A DNA stretch of 28,020 nt. Origin: a virus. A model generated the notes under the pieces. That model ran no database searches and was not told the origin of the DNA. It saw only the letters and a program-made list of their open reading frames with translations. Both the position numbers and the translations under genes were made by a program. Of the stretch, positions 16,201 through 24,304 are shown piece after piece; within the stretch, counting starts at the first letter, position 1; each line of letters starts with the position of its first letter. The stretch is taken from IMG/VR virus record IMGVR_UViG_3300014913_000057, positions 1-28,020 of that record; one strand, written 5' to 3'.

Positions 16201-17403
16201 ATGGCTGTTGATTATCATGCCATAGCGGCAGCGACCAATAGGGGTAGCGCACAGGCTACTACTGATATTGTATCGCTTACAGACAAACGGGATGTATCGG
16301 ATATGCTTGACCTTTTAGCACTTGACGATACTCCTTTTATTAACAGAGTAGGGTGGGGGCCGGAATCCGGTGGAACTTCCATTGAATGGATTTCAGAAGA
16401 TTTAGGCCCTGGTTATGTTAAAGTTGCATCAGCAGCAGCTTCGGCAGGAACTGCTTTCAGCATTTCAACCGTTGAAGGCTTAACCACAGCACAAGCAGCA
16501 AGACAGTTGCAGACAGGAACCATACTTTACCATTATAGTTCAACTGATGGTGAGCATAATATTATGGCTCTTGTAAGTGTTGGGTCTGATGGCGAACTGG
16601 AATTTGAGGTTCTTTCAACCGCTACGAGTTTCAGTGGTAATACCTCAATGGTTGCCGGGGATAGTCTTTTTATTCTTGGTGCAGTTGCCAATGAAGGTTC
16701 TTTACCGAGAACAGGTAACTGGCGTTCAAGGGTTGTAAATTCCAATGGTTTTACAATTCTGCGTCAGGACGTGCAGATTACAGGTAGCCAGAAAGCTACC
16801 GATATGTACGCAATCGGCAGGGAAGACACTCACCAGATTCGTATGAGATTGAAAGAGCTTACCAGAGAACGTGAAAAACAGGCTCTTTACAGTGTCCATG
16901 TTACGCCAAGGTCAGCAACCGAAGCGTCTCTTATGAACGGTGCTTTGGGCTTCCTTGTCGGGCAGGGTGGCGACAATATCAGTACTGCCACTTCACTGAC
17001 TAAAGCAGAAGCTGATAAGGTTATTGGTGCTGTTTGGGAGTCAGGCGGAAGCAATCTGACTTTCTTTGGTCATAAAGACCAGTGCGCCAAGTTCACTCAG
17101 TGGGATATAAACCGCATCAGAACCGGAGTAAGAGAGGGCTTGGGCGGTGGCAGGACTACCCACTATCTGTCTGAGGTTGGTCTGGAAGTTGAAATAGTAC
17201 CAATGAGAAAAGTCCCGAAGAATATTGCTTTCCTTATCGATACTTCAAAGGTGCGTTTACGGGCTAAGAGAGGCCGTAAGGGTATCATGGAGAAACTCGG
17301 TAAGGCGGGTGATTTCGAGGATTGGCAAATTATATCTGAGTTCTCGCTTGAAATGCAGGGGTATAATTTACACCAGCATGGGCTTTTTACGAGATTATCG
17401 TAA
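16201..17403 (+). CDS. Major capsid protein, SU10-like (DUF5309)
   Basis: The 400-aa protein has the N-terminal D-T-P-F-I-N-R-V-G pattern after a helical arm, a beta-rich insertion (about 95-180), and the central and C-terminal blocks expected of HK97-fold capsid proteins of the SU10/DUF5309 type. This is inferred from memory of the family. It follows the scaffold gene by 13 bases, with TAGGAG before the ATG. It forms the shell of the head. Two hairpins follow the stop. Confidence 0.8.
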   Translation: MAVDYHAIAAATNRGSAQATTDIVSLTDKRDVSDMLDLLALDDTPFINRVGWGPESGGTSIEWISEDLGPGYVKVASAAASAGTAFSISTVEGLTTAQAARQLQTGTILYHYSSTDGEHNIMALVSVGSDGELEFEVLSTATSFSGNTSMVAGDSLFILGAVANEGSLPRTGNWRSRVVNSNGFTILRQDVQITGSQKATDMYAIGREDTHQIRMRLKELTREREKQALYSVHVTPRSATEASLMNGALGFLVGQGGDNISTATSLTKAEADKVIGAVWESGGSNLTFFGHKDQCAKFTQWDINRIRTGVREGLGGGRTTHYLSEVGLEVEIVPMRKVPKNIAFLIDTSKVRLRAKRGRKGIMEKLGKAGDFEDWQIISEFSLEMQGYNLHQHGLFTRLS

Positions 17404-17405
17404 CT

Positions 17406-17426
17406 ATTAAGCTGTAATGGCTTAAT
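17406..17426 (+). other. Hairpin just after the capsid gene
   Basis: Bases 17406-17412 pair with 17420-17426 around a 7-base loop, followed by only two T bases. It is A/T-rich and probably weak. It may protect the 3' end of the abundant capsid mRNA. Confidence 0.3.
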
Positions 17427-17437
17427 TTAACCCTATA

Positions 17438-17463
17438 ACGGAAGCGGGGAAACTCGCTTCCGT
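17438..17463 (+). other. Strong hairpin between the capsid gene and accessory block
   Basis: A perfect 9-bp G/C-rich stem (17438-17446 with 17455-17463) closes an 8-base loop. It is followed by A-rich sequence, not U, so it is not a normal terminator on this strand. It ends 8 bases before the ATG at 17472, where a ribosome binding site would be expected. It could lower transcription or translation of the accessory genes after capsid, or mark an RNA processing site. Confidence 0.5.
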
Positions 17464-17471
17464 AACAAAAA

Positions 17472-18713
17472 ATGGCAGAGAAACCAAAAGAATTAAACAG
17501 AAAAGATTACGAGCTTATGCTCAAGGAGCATCCTGAGTTCAAGCATGTAATTTCTAAAAAGAACTGGGAATTTATTGCTCATTCAGACAAGGGCACTGTG
17601 AATTATCTGTGGGATTTATGGGCTGATAACATACGTAAAAACGTAGGCCGGAAGTTATGGAGAAAACACGGCGGATTGGCCTCAGATTGCACAGGATTGG
17701 GTTTTAACAAGGCACTTATAGGTATAGGTGCAGGACAATGTTTTAACAAGAATAAAGACGTTTTATGGCGTCTGGCTCAGTGGGACGGTATTAAGTCATG
17801 GCAGGACAGAAACTTTATATTTATATCAGCCAACCATCAATTCAAACCGTTGTTAAGCATGGGTATTATACCTGATTTTGTGGTTGTGGCTGATGCAAGC
17901 GATGTTGTTTTAGACCAGCTTATAAAAGACATTCCTGATACAGCCAGAAATGTTACTCTTATTGCGGGACTGCATTGCAGCCCGAAGGTTTTAAAAAAGT
18001 GGGACAAACAAGGCAGGGATATAAGGTTTTATCTTACACACACAAAAGGGCTTGATGACGTATTCAGGGAAGAAACAGGACTTGACCCTGAACCGCATAT
18101 ATTATTGCAGGGTGGAAACGTGCTTAATACAGCTTGGTCTATCGGTCTCAAATATTTTAAATCGTCAGTTTTTATGGCTGTCGGCAACGACCTTTCTTTT
18201 CCTCTTAAAAACACGATGGAAGAACGCAGGAAAGGTTATTATGCTGATGGCGATTATTCTTCTAATGCTCCCGGGACAGGCACAGGCAGGGATGAAGCAA
18301 GGTCTGAAAAAATGTGGATGGGATTTGACCTTGAAAAGAGGCTCATATACACAACCGGCTTGCAGAACAGATATGATGTTACGATTAAACCTGTCGGTAC
18401 AACTCAAACATTATGGGTGTATAAAACATGGCTTGAAGCTAACGTAATTGGTATGGAGAGGAAATCAAAGGCTGCTTATCATTATTACAACTGTACAGAG
18501 GGCGGCATTGCAGGTGTAATGTGTAAAGACGATTCTGACAAAGGACTGGCAAAAGAAGACAACTGGTTTTTAATGGACGAAGTATGTAAACGCTGGAAAA
18601 CCAGAACGCTTGAAGATGCTGCTGATGAATTTTTAAAAGCAAAGGATGGTATGCGATGGGGAACACTCCAATCAGATGCCCGGTCTGTAACGGATTCGGT
18701 TCAACTAAATTAG
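17472..18713 (+). CDS. DUF115/MptE-like protein, possible glycosyltransferase relative
   Basis: The 413-aa protein has a Rossmann-like core: I-G-I-G-A-G at 83-88, the strand P-D-F-V-V-V-A-D at 134-141, G-G-N-V-L-N-T-A at 214-221 and V-G-N-D-L-S-F at 237-243. This matches the DUF115 (6-hydroxymethylpterin pyrophosphokinase MptE-like) family. Family members include motility-associated factors linked to flagellin glycosylation with nonulosonic acids. A sugar transfer role is therefore likely but unproven. The ATG has no Shine-Dalgarno and sits just after a strong hairpin. It leads a block of modification genes between capsid and tail genes. Confidence 0.7.
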   Translation: MAEKPKELNRKDYELMLKEHPEFKHVISKKNWEFIAHSDKGTVNYLWDLWADNIRKNVGRKLWRKHGGLASDCTGLGFNKALIGIGAGQCFNKNKDVLWRLAQWDGIKSWQDRNFIFISANHQFKPLLSMGIIPDFVVVADASDVVLDQLIKDIPDTARNVTLIAGLHCSPKVLKKWDKQGRDIRFYLTHTKGLDDVFREETGLDPEPHILLQGGNVLNTAWSIGLKYFKSSVFMAVGNDLSFPLKNTMEERRKGYYADGDYSSNAPGTGTGRDEARSEKMWMGFDLEKRLIYTTGLQNRYDVTIKPVGTTQTLWVYKTWLEANVIGMERKSKAAYHYYNCTEGGIAGVMCKDDSDKGLAKEDNWFLMDEVCKRWKTRTLEDAADEFLKAKDGMRWGTLQSDARSVTDSVQLN

Positions 18714-18862
18714 GGGGTTATTGTAAAAATCATTTCCCAAAGGGAATTGATGAACACTTAAACAGGTCTGAATATAGACCAAACTATGGGACACACCAGG
18801 GAGATTTTTTCAAAGACTCTTACGGTCTTGATAACGATACATATCCCATAGACAGGAGGTAG
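18656..18862 (+). CDS. Zinc-finger-like small protein
   Basis: The 68-aa protein carries C8-P-V-C11 and C23-x-x-H26 around a Gly-rich loop, likely one zinc site, then a polar, Tyr/Asp-rich tail. It overlaps the end of the preceding gene by 58 bases in another frame, with an AAAGGA about ten bases upstream. The intact reading frame fills the space to the next gene's ribosome binding site, which supports it as real. Function unknown. Confidence 0.5.
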   Translation: MGNTPIRCPVCNGFGSTKLGGYCKNHFPKGIDEHLNRSEYRPNYGTHQGDFFKDSYGLDNDTYPIDRR

Positions 18863-18863
18863 T

Positions 18864-19064
18864 ATGGACAGATTAGACAGTGGGTTTTGTGTAAGATGTG
18901 GCAGCACGCTTTTAGATCTTCAAGCGCCATTACAGATGTGTAGTGAGTGCCAAAAGTGGGCTGAACAGAAAGCACAGGCTGCCATTAAGAATCGTAAGAA
19001 TATTGTCCCTAAAAAAAGGATTAAAATCAAAAGCGCATTATTTGCAAAAGCACAGAACGCATAA
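18864..19064 (+). CDS. Small zinc-ribbon protein with basic tail
   Basis: The 66-aa protein has C9-x-x-C12 and C26-x-x-C29, a four-cysteine zinc ribbon, and a Lys/Arg-rich C-terminal half. It resembles short zinc-ribbon proteins common in phages that may bind nucleic acid. AGGAGG precedes the ATG. It starts two bases after the preceding gene ends. Confidence 0.6.
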   Translation: MDRLDSGFCVRCGSTLLDLQAPLQMCSECQKWAEQKAQAAIKNRKNIVPKKRIKIKSALFAKAQNA

Positions 19065-19078
19065 CGAGGGGTTTGGCC

Positions 19079-19837
19079 TTGAAATGTATTATATGTGATA
19101 ATACAAAGTTCGAGCAGATACATATTTATACAATACCGGATGAGTATGAAAAATTTATGGGTATTAAAGATGTTGACCGTGACTGGATAAGGTGTATGCA
19201 ATGCGGGCATTATCAACAAGACAGGAATTATCCATTGGCGAAACTGGAAAAGATATATGAAGATGGTTACAGAAGTTTCGAGTTCAGGCATGAAACCATA
19301 CAACAGGCTTATAATAAGGTTGTTGAAATACCGGACAACGAGAATAGCCAGAGATGTGAATGGTTCATTGACAATATCGGCAAAGTTAAAACGATTCTGG
19401 ACTTTGGGTCAGGTCTGGGTTTATTTCCTGAGTTTCTTGCTAATCGCAGGTATGATATTACTTGTGTCGAGATTAATAAACACAGTAAAGAGTTTATTGA
19501 ATATTCCTTAAAGATACCTTGTTATAAGTCTATGCCTGCCAGCAGGTTTGATGTAATAACTTTAGTGCATGTTCTGGAACATATTGAAAATCCTGTTGAG
19601 TTTTTAACGTTACTTAACACAGATAAAATTTTTGTAGAAGTGCCTGACGCAGTTGAGTTTGAACTTTTAGACAAGAACCATGATGATTTCAACAGTTGTC
19701 ATTGTCACTTCTTTACAAGAAACAGCCTTGAAGCATTATTGAAAATGAGCGGCTATGAAGTTACAGCCGAACACGATATACATTATAAACAGCGTAACCT
19801 ATCAAGGATATTGATGATTGCAGTTAAACAACAATGA
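19079..19837 (+). CDS. Zinc-ribbon class I SAM methyltransferase
   Basis: The 252-aa protein begins with a Cys4 zinc site (C3, C6, C39, C42), then a Rossmann-like methyltransferase: motif I D-F-G-S-G-L-G at 108-114, acidic E131 after the second strand, and L-V-H-V-L-E-H-I-E-N-P at 162-172. This domain order is like sugar C-methyltransferases and related small-molecule methyltransferases. A TTG start at 19079 is chosen because CGAGGGG lies 7 bases upstream. The TTG at 19073 is too close to that site. The end overlaps the radical SAM gene by 20 bases, so the two are coupled. Confidence 0.75.
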   Translation: MKCIICDNTKFEQIHIYTIPDEYEKFMGIKDVDRDWIRCMQCGHYQQDRNYPLAKLEKIYEDGYRSFEFRHETIQQAYNKVVEIPDNENSQRCEWFIDNIGKVKTILDFGSGLGLFPEFLANRRYDITCVEINKHSKEFIEYSLKIPCYKSMPASRFDVITLVHVLEHIENPVEFLTLLNTDKIFVEVPDAVEFELLDKNHDDFNSCHCHFFTRNSLEALLKMSGYEVTAEHDIHYKQRNLSRILMIAVKQQ

Positions 19838-20732
19838 AATAAGAATTGAGACGACCAATTTTTGTAACGGGAATTGTATATTCTGCCCCAGGGATGAAAT
19901 GACAAGACCTAAAGTTACAATGAAATATCCTCATTTCAGGCAACTTGTGGAACAAGCATATGCGCTTGGAGTGGATACGGTTTCCCCTTTTGGCTTTGGT
20001 GAACCGTTAATGGACTCGAAGATTGCAGACAAAATAGAACTGTGTAATATCATGGGATTTAATACATTTCTGACAACCAATGCAACCCGGCTTACAGTTG
20101 AAAAATCCTTTGATTTACTCAAGGCTGGATTATCACATATCAGGTTTTCAGTTCATGGCGTAGGTTTTAATTATGAAAGAGTGCAAAAGGGTTTCACGTG
20201 GAACGAAACAATAACCAATATAAATAACTTCTTAAAAGTCAACCATGTGAAATATGAACATAAGTGCAAAGTAAGCGTGTCTATAATACCGATGCACAAT
20301 GAAGATATAAAAGACTTAAAAATGTTCTGGGAACGACCGGAAATAGATTATCTTGAAATATGGAAACCTCATAACTGGTCAACGGTTAAAAATTATCGGA
20401 AACCAACCAGAAAGAAATTGAAAACATGCGGCAGGTCTACACATGGCCCCATACAGATTCAGTCAGACGGTAAGGTTATTCCATGTTGTTTTATGACAAA
20501 CGCTGAGGTTGTTTTAGGCGACACTTATACAGACGCACTTGAGAACATTATCAAAGGCAAGAAATACAATGCTTTTCGTGAAGCTCACAGAACGGGTAAT
20601 TTAAAAGGCTTGCCCTGTGAAACATGCGATCAGCTTTATATAGGCGAAAACCCCTTGCTTTATTCCAGCAGGGATAAAGACAGGAACATTCATGTAACAA
20701 GTTCAACCAAATTTAAACTAAAGGAGAATTGA
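19818..20732 (+). CDS. Radical SAM/SPASM enzyme
   Basis: The 304-aa protein has the radical SAM cluster motif C16-x3-C20-x2-C23, followed by G-F-G-E-P-L at 59-64, a GGE-like SAM-binding motif. A C-terminal SPASM-type region has cysteines at 204, 223, 224, 267 and 270 with D-G-K-V-I-P-C-C. Such enzymes use an iron-sulfur cluster and SAM to modify peptides, sugars or small molecules. The start is a TTG at 19818 with AAGGA 9 bases upstream, overlapping the methyltransferase gene. Partners point to a joint modification reaction, with the substrate unknown. Confidence 0.85.
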   Translation: MQLNNNEIRIETTNFCNGNCIFCPRDEMTRPKVTMKYPHFRQLVEQAYALGVDTVSPFGFGEPLMDSKIADKIELCNIMGFNTFLTTNATRLTVEKSFDLLKAGLSHIRFSVHGVGFNYERVQKGFTWNETITNINNFLKVNHVKYEHKCKVSVSIIPMHNEDIKDLKMFWERPEIDYLEIWKPHNWSTVKNYRKPTRKKLKTCGRSTHGPIQIQSDGKVIPCCFMTNAEVVLGDTYTDALENIIKGKKYNAFREAHRTGNLKGLPCETCDQLYIGENPLLYSSRDKDRNIHVTSSTKFKLKEN

Positions 20733-20733
20733 C

Positions 20734-21006
20734 ATGGCACTAACATTTACAAAAAGAATATCAATGCCGATGGGAAGCAAAGCATTCAGGTTGTATGAGG
20801 TAACTCATGACGGGTCTGAAACAAGTATGGATGCAAGCGATTTTGAATTAAACTACATAGAAGGTGCGGCAGCTATGCCTGGGACACAGGTATTAAGTGC
20901 AGGCTCAACGGTTTACTGCGACCTTACGACAACTTATGGTAGTTCAATCGCTTTTTCTGCTCTCAGTTCAGGAGCAACTACTGTGATTATGGCGATTGGT
21001 TATTAA
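20734..21006 (+). CDS. Small structural-like protein
   Basis: The 90-aa beta-rich protein has a hydrophobic C-terminal strand and no signal peptide or cysteine-metal motif. It begins a run of three small genes leading to the adaptor and tail hub, so a head decoration or connector role is likely. No family recognised. AAAGGAG precedes the ATG. Confidence 0.6.
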   Translation: MALTFTKRISMPMGSKAFRLYEVTHDGSETSMDASDFELNYIEGAAAMPGTQVLSAGSTVYCDLTTTYGSSIAFSALSSGATTVIMAIGY

Positions 21007-21015
21007 GGAGGAATC

Positions 21016-21330
21016 ATGGCAAACCAAACATCAGGGAACTTAATGGTTCTTGATACGGTAGGGACTATCTGGTCAGACGGAACTAAAAGTATTCGTTTGA
21101 TACAATGGATAAACGATGCCGGGGATGTGAATAATACCAATGCAGACTGTGTGTTTTCTATTGACCAAACAACTGTAACCTTAAAAATAGATAAGCATGA
21201 TACAGACGCAAGCGTAGACGAGAATGATGTTGTAGAGTATCAGGCTGGGCCATTTAACCCTGGTATTCCTGTACATAGTTTTGTACTTACAACACTTGAT
21301 GCAGGTGTTGTTCATATCTGGATTAGTTAG
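21016..21330 (+). CDS. Small beta protein, possible virion decoration
   Basis: In 104 aa a central strand I-R-L-I-Q-W-I and a final G-V-V-H-I-W-I strand recall the pattern of the 94-aa product at 12266. It may belong to a small beta-sandwich family of virion decoration or fibre proteins. The strong AAGGAGG lies before the ATG. It ends in TAG, nine bases before the next ATG. Confidence 0.6.
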   Translation: MANQTSGNLMVLDTVGTIWSDGTKSIRLIQWINDAGDVNNTNADCVFSIDQTTVTLKIDKHDTDASVDENDVVEYQAGPFNPGIPVHSFVLTTLDAGVVHIWIS

Positions 21331-21393
21331 GGGGGCATTATGTCGATTATAAACAGCACGACAAGTCATGATACTGCATGGTTGGAAAGTTCT
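21331..21393 (+). repeat. 5' gene-start duplication, copy 1
   Basis: This 63-base segment, from the ribosome binding site through codon 18 of the 70-aa gene, matches 21558-21620 at 57 of 63 positions. Both copies carry the GGGGG-CATT-ATG start region. The shared start sequence was probably made by local duplication. Confidence 0.85.
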
Positions 21394-21552
21394 GTGGAGG
21401 GCGCATCGGCTGGCGATATAGCTACATTTATAGATGAGAACTGCAATGAAGTTCTCCGGTTATCTCCAGCAAGACCGTTTTTATTCAACGGCCTGACGTT
21501 CGATGACAGCGCAAGCGACCTTGCAGCAGGTGATTTTATTATGTATTCTTAG
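21340..21552 (+). CDS. Small beta protein with a start shared with the adaptor gene
   Basis: The first 18 residues of this 70-aa protein closely match those of the following 248-aa protein. The rest (about 22-70) instead resembles the end of the 94-aa product at 12266 (A-G-D, D-E-N, E-V-L, A-G-D-F-I-M-Y). It therefore looks like a chimera: a copied leader joined to a small beta domain. GGGGG lies before the ATG. Function unknown, probably virion-related. Confidence 0.6.
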   Translation: MSIINSTTSHDTAWLESSVEGASAGDIATFIDENCNEVLRLSPARPFLFNGLTFDDSASDLAAGDFIMYS

Positions 21553-21557
21553 AGTAA

Positions 21558-21620
21558 GGGGGCATTATGTCGATTACAGACAGCACGACAACTCTTGATA
21601 CTGCATGGTCAGAAAGTTCT
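21558..21620 (+). repeat. 5' gene-start duplication, copy 2
   Basis: This is the second copy of the 63-base start segment (six differences from 21331-21393), covering the ribosome binding site and first 18 codons of the adaptor-like gene. The match ends sharply after the Glu-Ser-Ser codons. Confidence 0.85.
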
Positions 21621-22313
21621 ATTGTGAGCTTTGCGTCAGGTGTATTGTCAACTATGTCCGATTGTGTGTCAGAAGTCGAGGCTAAAATCAAGCGTGGCAC
21701 ATTAAGCTCAGGCACAGACCCAACATTATCACAGGTTCAAAACTGGCTTAAACGTGCCAAAATGGAGCTTGCAGAGGCTAAAGGTTTCACCTTTAACCGT
21801 AAGTATGCAACTGTTTCATTAACTGCCGATACTTACAGGTATTCTATGCCGCCTGACTATAACGGTGGTGCGATAGCCCTGAAAGACCTTACCAACGACA
21901 GGTATATAACCATATGGTCGGAGAACTGGTTTAATAAGAAGTTCCCGGACCCGTCAGAAGAAACATCTGACGAGGTTATTGTGGCTTGTGTAAAAAACAT
22001 GGAGTTATGGTTAGCACCGCCACCGTCCGGCGCTGATTCTTTTGAACTTGAATATGACAGAAGCGGGGCTGAAACTACATCTGACGATTTTTCATGGCTG
22101 CCTGAAATAGAGCGGTTCAGGTGTTGTGATTATGCCATAGGCGAGTCTTTTCTTGCATTACATATGTGGGAACAGGCAATGTTATATACTCAAAGGTGGT
22201 CAGCAGCTTTAGGAAAGGCCATAAGAGCAGATGGTAAGCGAAAATGGAAGGGAAAGCGATACCAGGCAATTAACGTATTTCAAGAGTTCGATGCGGTAAA
22301 TTATCAGCCATGA
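21567..22313 (+). CDS. Putative head-tail adaptor protein
   Basis: The 248-aa protein starts with the shared 18-residue segment, followed by helices (L-S-Q-V-Q-N-W-L-K-R-A-K at about 52-63), a beta-rich middle, and long C-terminal helices. This layout and place before a gp10-like hub match adaptor/gp4-type head completion proteins that dock on the portal ring. The family match is by character, not by a strict motif. It overlaps the tail hub gene by ATGA. Confidence 0.6.
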   Translation: MSITDSTTTLDTAWSESSIVSFASGVLSTMSDCVSEVEAKIKRGTLSSGTDPTLSQVQNWLKRAKMELAEAKGFTFNRKYATVSLTADTYRYSMPPDYNGGAIALKDLTNDRYITIWSENWFNKKFPDPSEETSDEVIVACVKNMELWLAPPPSGADSFELEYDRSGAETTSDDFSWLPEIERFRCCDYAIGESFLALHMWEQAMLYTQRWSAALGKAIRADGKRKWKGKRYQAINVFQEFDAVNYQP

Positions 22314-23908
22314 AAACATTTAAACTGATACCAGCGCTTGGTTTAAAAACCAACGTACCTGAAAACGATCCGACCCTGTTTAAATTTATAACAGAAGGGG
22401 CGGCTTTGACACACTGTGTTGACGGAATGAATGTTGACTTCGCTACTGTCAGGAACGCATGTTCCAAATCAAAAGGTAAGACAATATGGTCTAATAGTGC
22501 CAATTCGTCAGCCACTAAATGTTTAGGGCTTTTTGAGTTTTATGACGGTACGAACAGGGATAAGTGGTTTGCAGATAATGGACAGTTGTTTAGATATGAC
22601 TCGTCAAGAGACCCTATAAGGATATGCGACACTTCCGCATGTTCTGGTCCTATCACTTTTGCAAACAGCGATAACGACCTTTACACTTTCATTCAGTATG
22701 GGGATTATACAATCTTCACTGACAAAGGTGAGCATACACCCTATAAGGCCGCTCATGGCGATACTGAAATAACTAAGCTGATTCAATCAGGCACAGAATA
22801 TAAGTTCAGATATTTAGAGCAGTTTCAGCGCAGAATTATCGGAGCATATTCTGACCAGACAAATGGCGACATTGAGATACGATGGACTGACGCTTTACCT
22901 GTTTGGGCATCGCTTGATTTTGCAGCAGCTAATCAGCTATACAAGCCTAATGACGATAAAATAGTCGGCATTAAACGGTTTGGAAACAATGCCTGTTTTC
23001 TTTACGGTGAAAATTCCGTAGACAGGATTGATTATTATCCGAACTTTACAGCGCCATTTGGGATTGTTAATATGGTAGCATATGAGGGGGCTGTTAATCA
23101 CCATAGTATTGTCGATTTCGGAGACAGGCATTATTTTTTCAATAGGAATTATGGGTTTTGCGAATACAGGGGCGGCAGTCAATTTCCCTATGGCGGCACG
23201 CCTATATCCGAAGATATTGAAGAAGATATTGCAGGTATCGACAGCAGCTATCATGATTTAATTGTCGGCACGAAAGCACCTAATACGAATGAAGTAGTGT
23301 GGGCTGTACCCTTAAACGGCGCAGGATACCCGACACATCTTGTTTATTATAATTACATTACAAACAGTTGGAGGTTTGAAGATAAAGAATCAAGGTTTAT
23401 TAATTCATGGGTTGTTGCAACAGACTTAACGTGGAACGACCTTATCGCTTTGGGTTATACTACGTGGAACGACCTCGGAAATAGCCGATGGGTGGATTTT
23501 ATAAGCAGCCGTCAAGAGGTTGTTTTGGCCGGAACTGATGGACACTCCTATTATGTGGCAACAGAAGCGGACGCAGGAAGTGCTTTAGACGGGTACAGGG
23601 TTGAACCTATGCTTGACTTCGGCAGACCAAACGATAAAGACCTTCTGCTTGAAATATGGTTTGATATTGTTAATACAGGTTCTTATTCAATGTATGTATC
23701 ATATCGTGGAGGGGACACTCTTGCAGAAGTTAAAAACGCTACATGGACAACTTTAGATGAGGTTTCTTTTGATTCGCCTTCTAATGCGGTCATAAGGCTG
23801 GCTGAAACAAACAGGTTGCATCAAATTAAATACGGTACAGACGCAGCAAATGAACCTTTTGTAATTAACGGTATTGAATTTAAGTATTCAGAACAGGGAA
23901 GATACTAA
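22310..23908 (+). CDS. Putative tail hub/DNA stabilisation protein (P22 gp10-like)
   Basis: The 532-aa protein is nearly all beta-strand, with repeated W/Y-G-D and aromatic-rich blades suggesting a beta-propeller. T-W-N-D-L occurs twice close together (about 375 and 387). P22 gp10-type hub proteins plug the portal-adaptor complex and anchor the tail needle and fibres. Its place after the adaptor and before fibre genes supports this. Without a fold search the call is moderate. The start overlaps the upstream stop. Confidence 0.6.
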   Translation: MKTFKLIPALGLKTNVPENDPTLFKFITEGAALTHCVDGMNVDFATVRNACSKSKGKTIWSNSANSSATKCLGLFEFYDGTNRDKWFADNGQLFRYDSSRDPIRICDTSACSGPITFANSDNDLYTFIQYGDYTIFTDKGEHTPYKAAHGDTEITKLIQSGTEYKFRYLEQFQRRIIGAYSDQTNGDIEIRWTDALPVWASLDFAAANQLYKPNDDKIVGIKRFGNNACFLYGENSVDRIDYYPNFTAPFGIVNMVAYEGAVNHHSIVDFGDRHYFFNRNYGFCEYRGGSQFPYGGTPISEDIEEDIAGIDSSYHDLIVGTKAPNTNEVVWAVPLNGAGYPTHLVYYNYITNSWRFEDKESRFINSWVVATDLTWNDLIALGYTTWNDLGNSRWVDFISSRQEVVLAGTDGHSYYVATEADAGSALDGYRVEPMLDFGRPNDKDLLLEIWFDIVNTGSYSMYVSYRGGDTLAEVKNATWTTLDEVSFDSPSNAVIRLAETNRLHQIKYGTDAANEPFVINGIEFKYSEQGRY

Positions 23909-24295
23909 ATGCTTATTCAAAGCGCACCGAGGACTGGTAACATAGAGTTTGACTCTTGGATTGAACTCTTTGTTGAATATGTGAGGATTCTTTTTAAGGG
24001 TAAAATGTCAGAAGTGATTACATTCACTGACGGCGATGCAACACCCGATGTTGGAAATGGGAACATATTTAAAACAGCCAATACCGGAGCAACTACAATC
24101 ACAATGTTTGATGGTGGTTCTAACGGTCAGGTAATACACGTCATAATAGCTGACGCCAACACAACGATTGATTTTACAGGAACTAATTTGAAAGGTAACG
24201 CGGGCGTAAACTGGTCACCTACAACTAATGACCATATGACCTGCATTTATGATGGTACGAATTGGTTTTGTACCATAAGCGATAATACAGCATAG
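23909..24295 (+). CDS. Small tail-fibre-like beta protein
   Basis: The 128-aa protein has a short helical start (about 14-32) and a beta-rich repeat-like body with T-T-I-T-M-F-D-G-G and T-T-I-D-F-T-G, ending in D-G-T-N-W-F-C. Similar short domains end many environmental phage fibre proteins. It starts immediately after the hub stop and lies just before the collar-domain fibre, so it probably trims or attaches the tail fibre. Confidence 0.6.
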   Translation: MLIQSAPRTGNIEFDSWIELFVEYVRILFKGKMSEVITFTDGDATPDVGNGNIFKTANTGATTITMFDGGSNGQVIHVIIADANTTIDFTGTNLKGNAGVNWSPTTNDHMTCIYDGTNWFCTISDNTA

Positions 24296-24304
24296 GAGTT
24301 TATT

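Noticed and set aside
18052-18447. 131-residue ORF in another frame of the DUF115-like gene
   Set aside because: It lies wholly inside a gene with clear motifs and has no supporting ribosome binding site.
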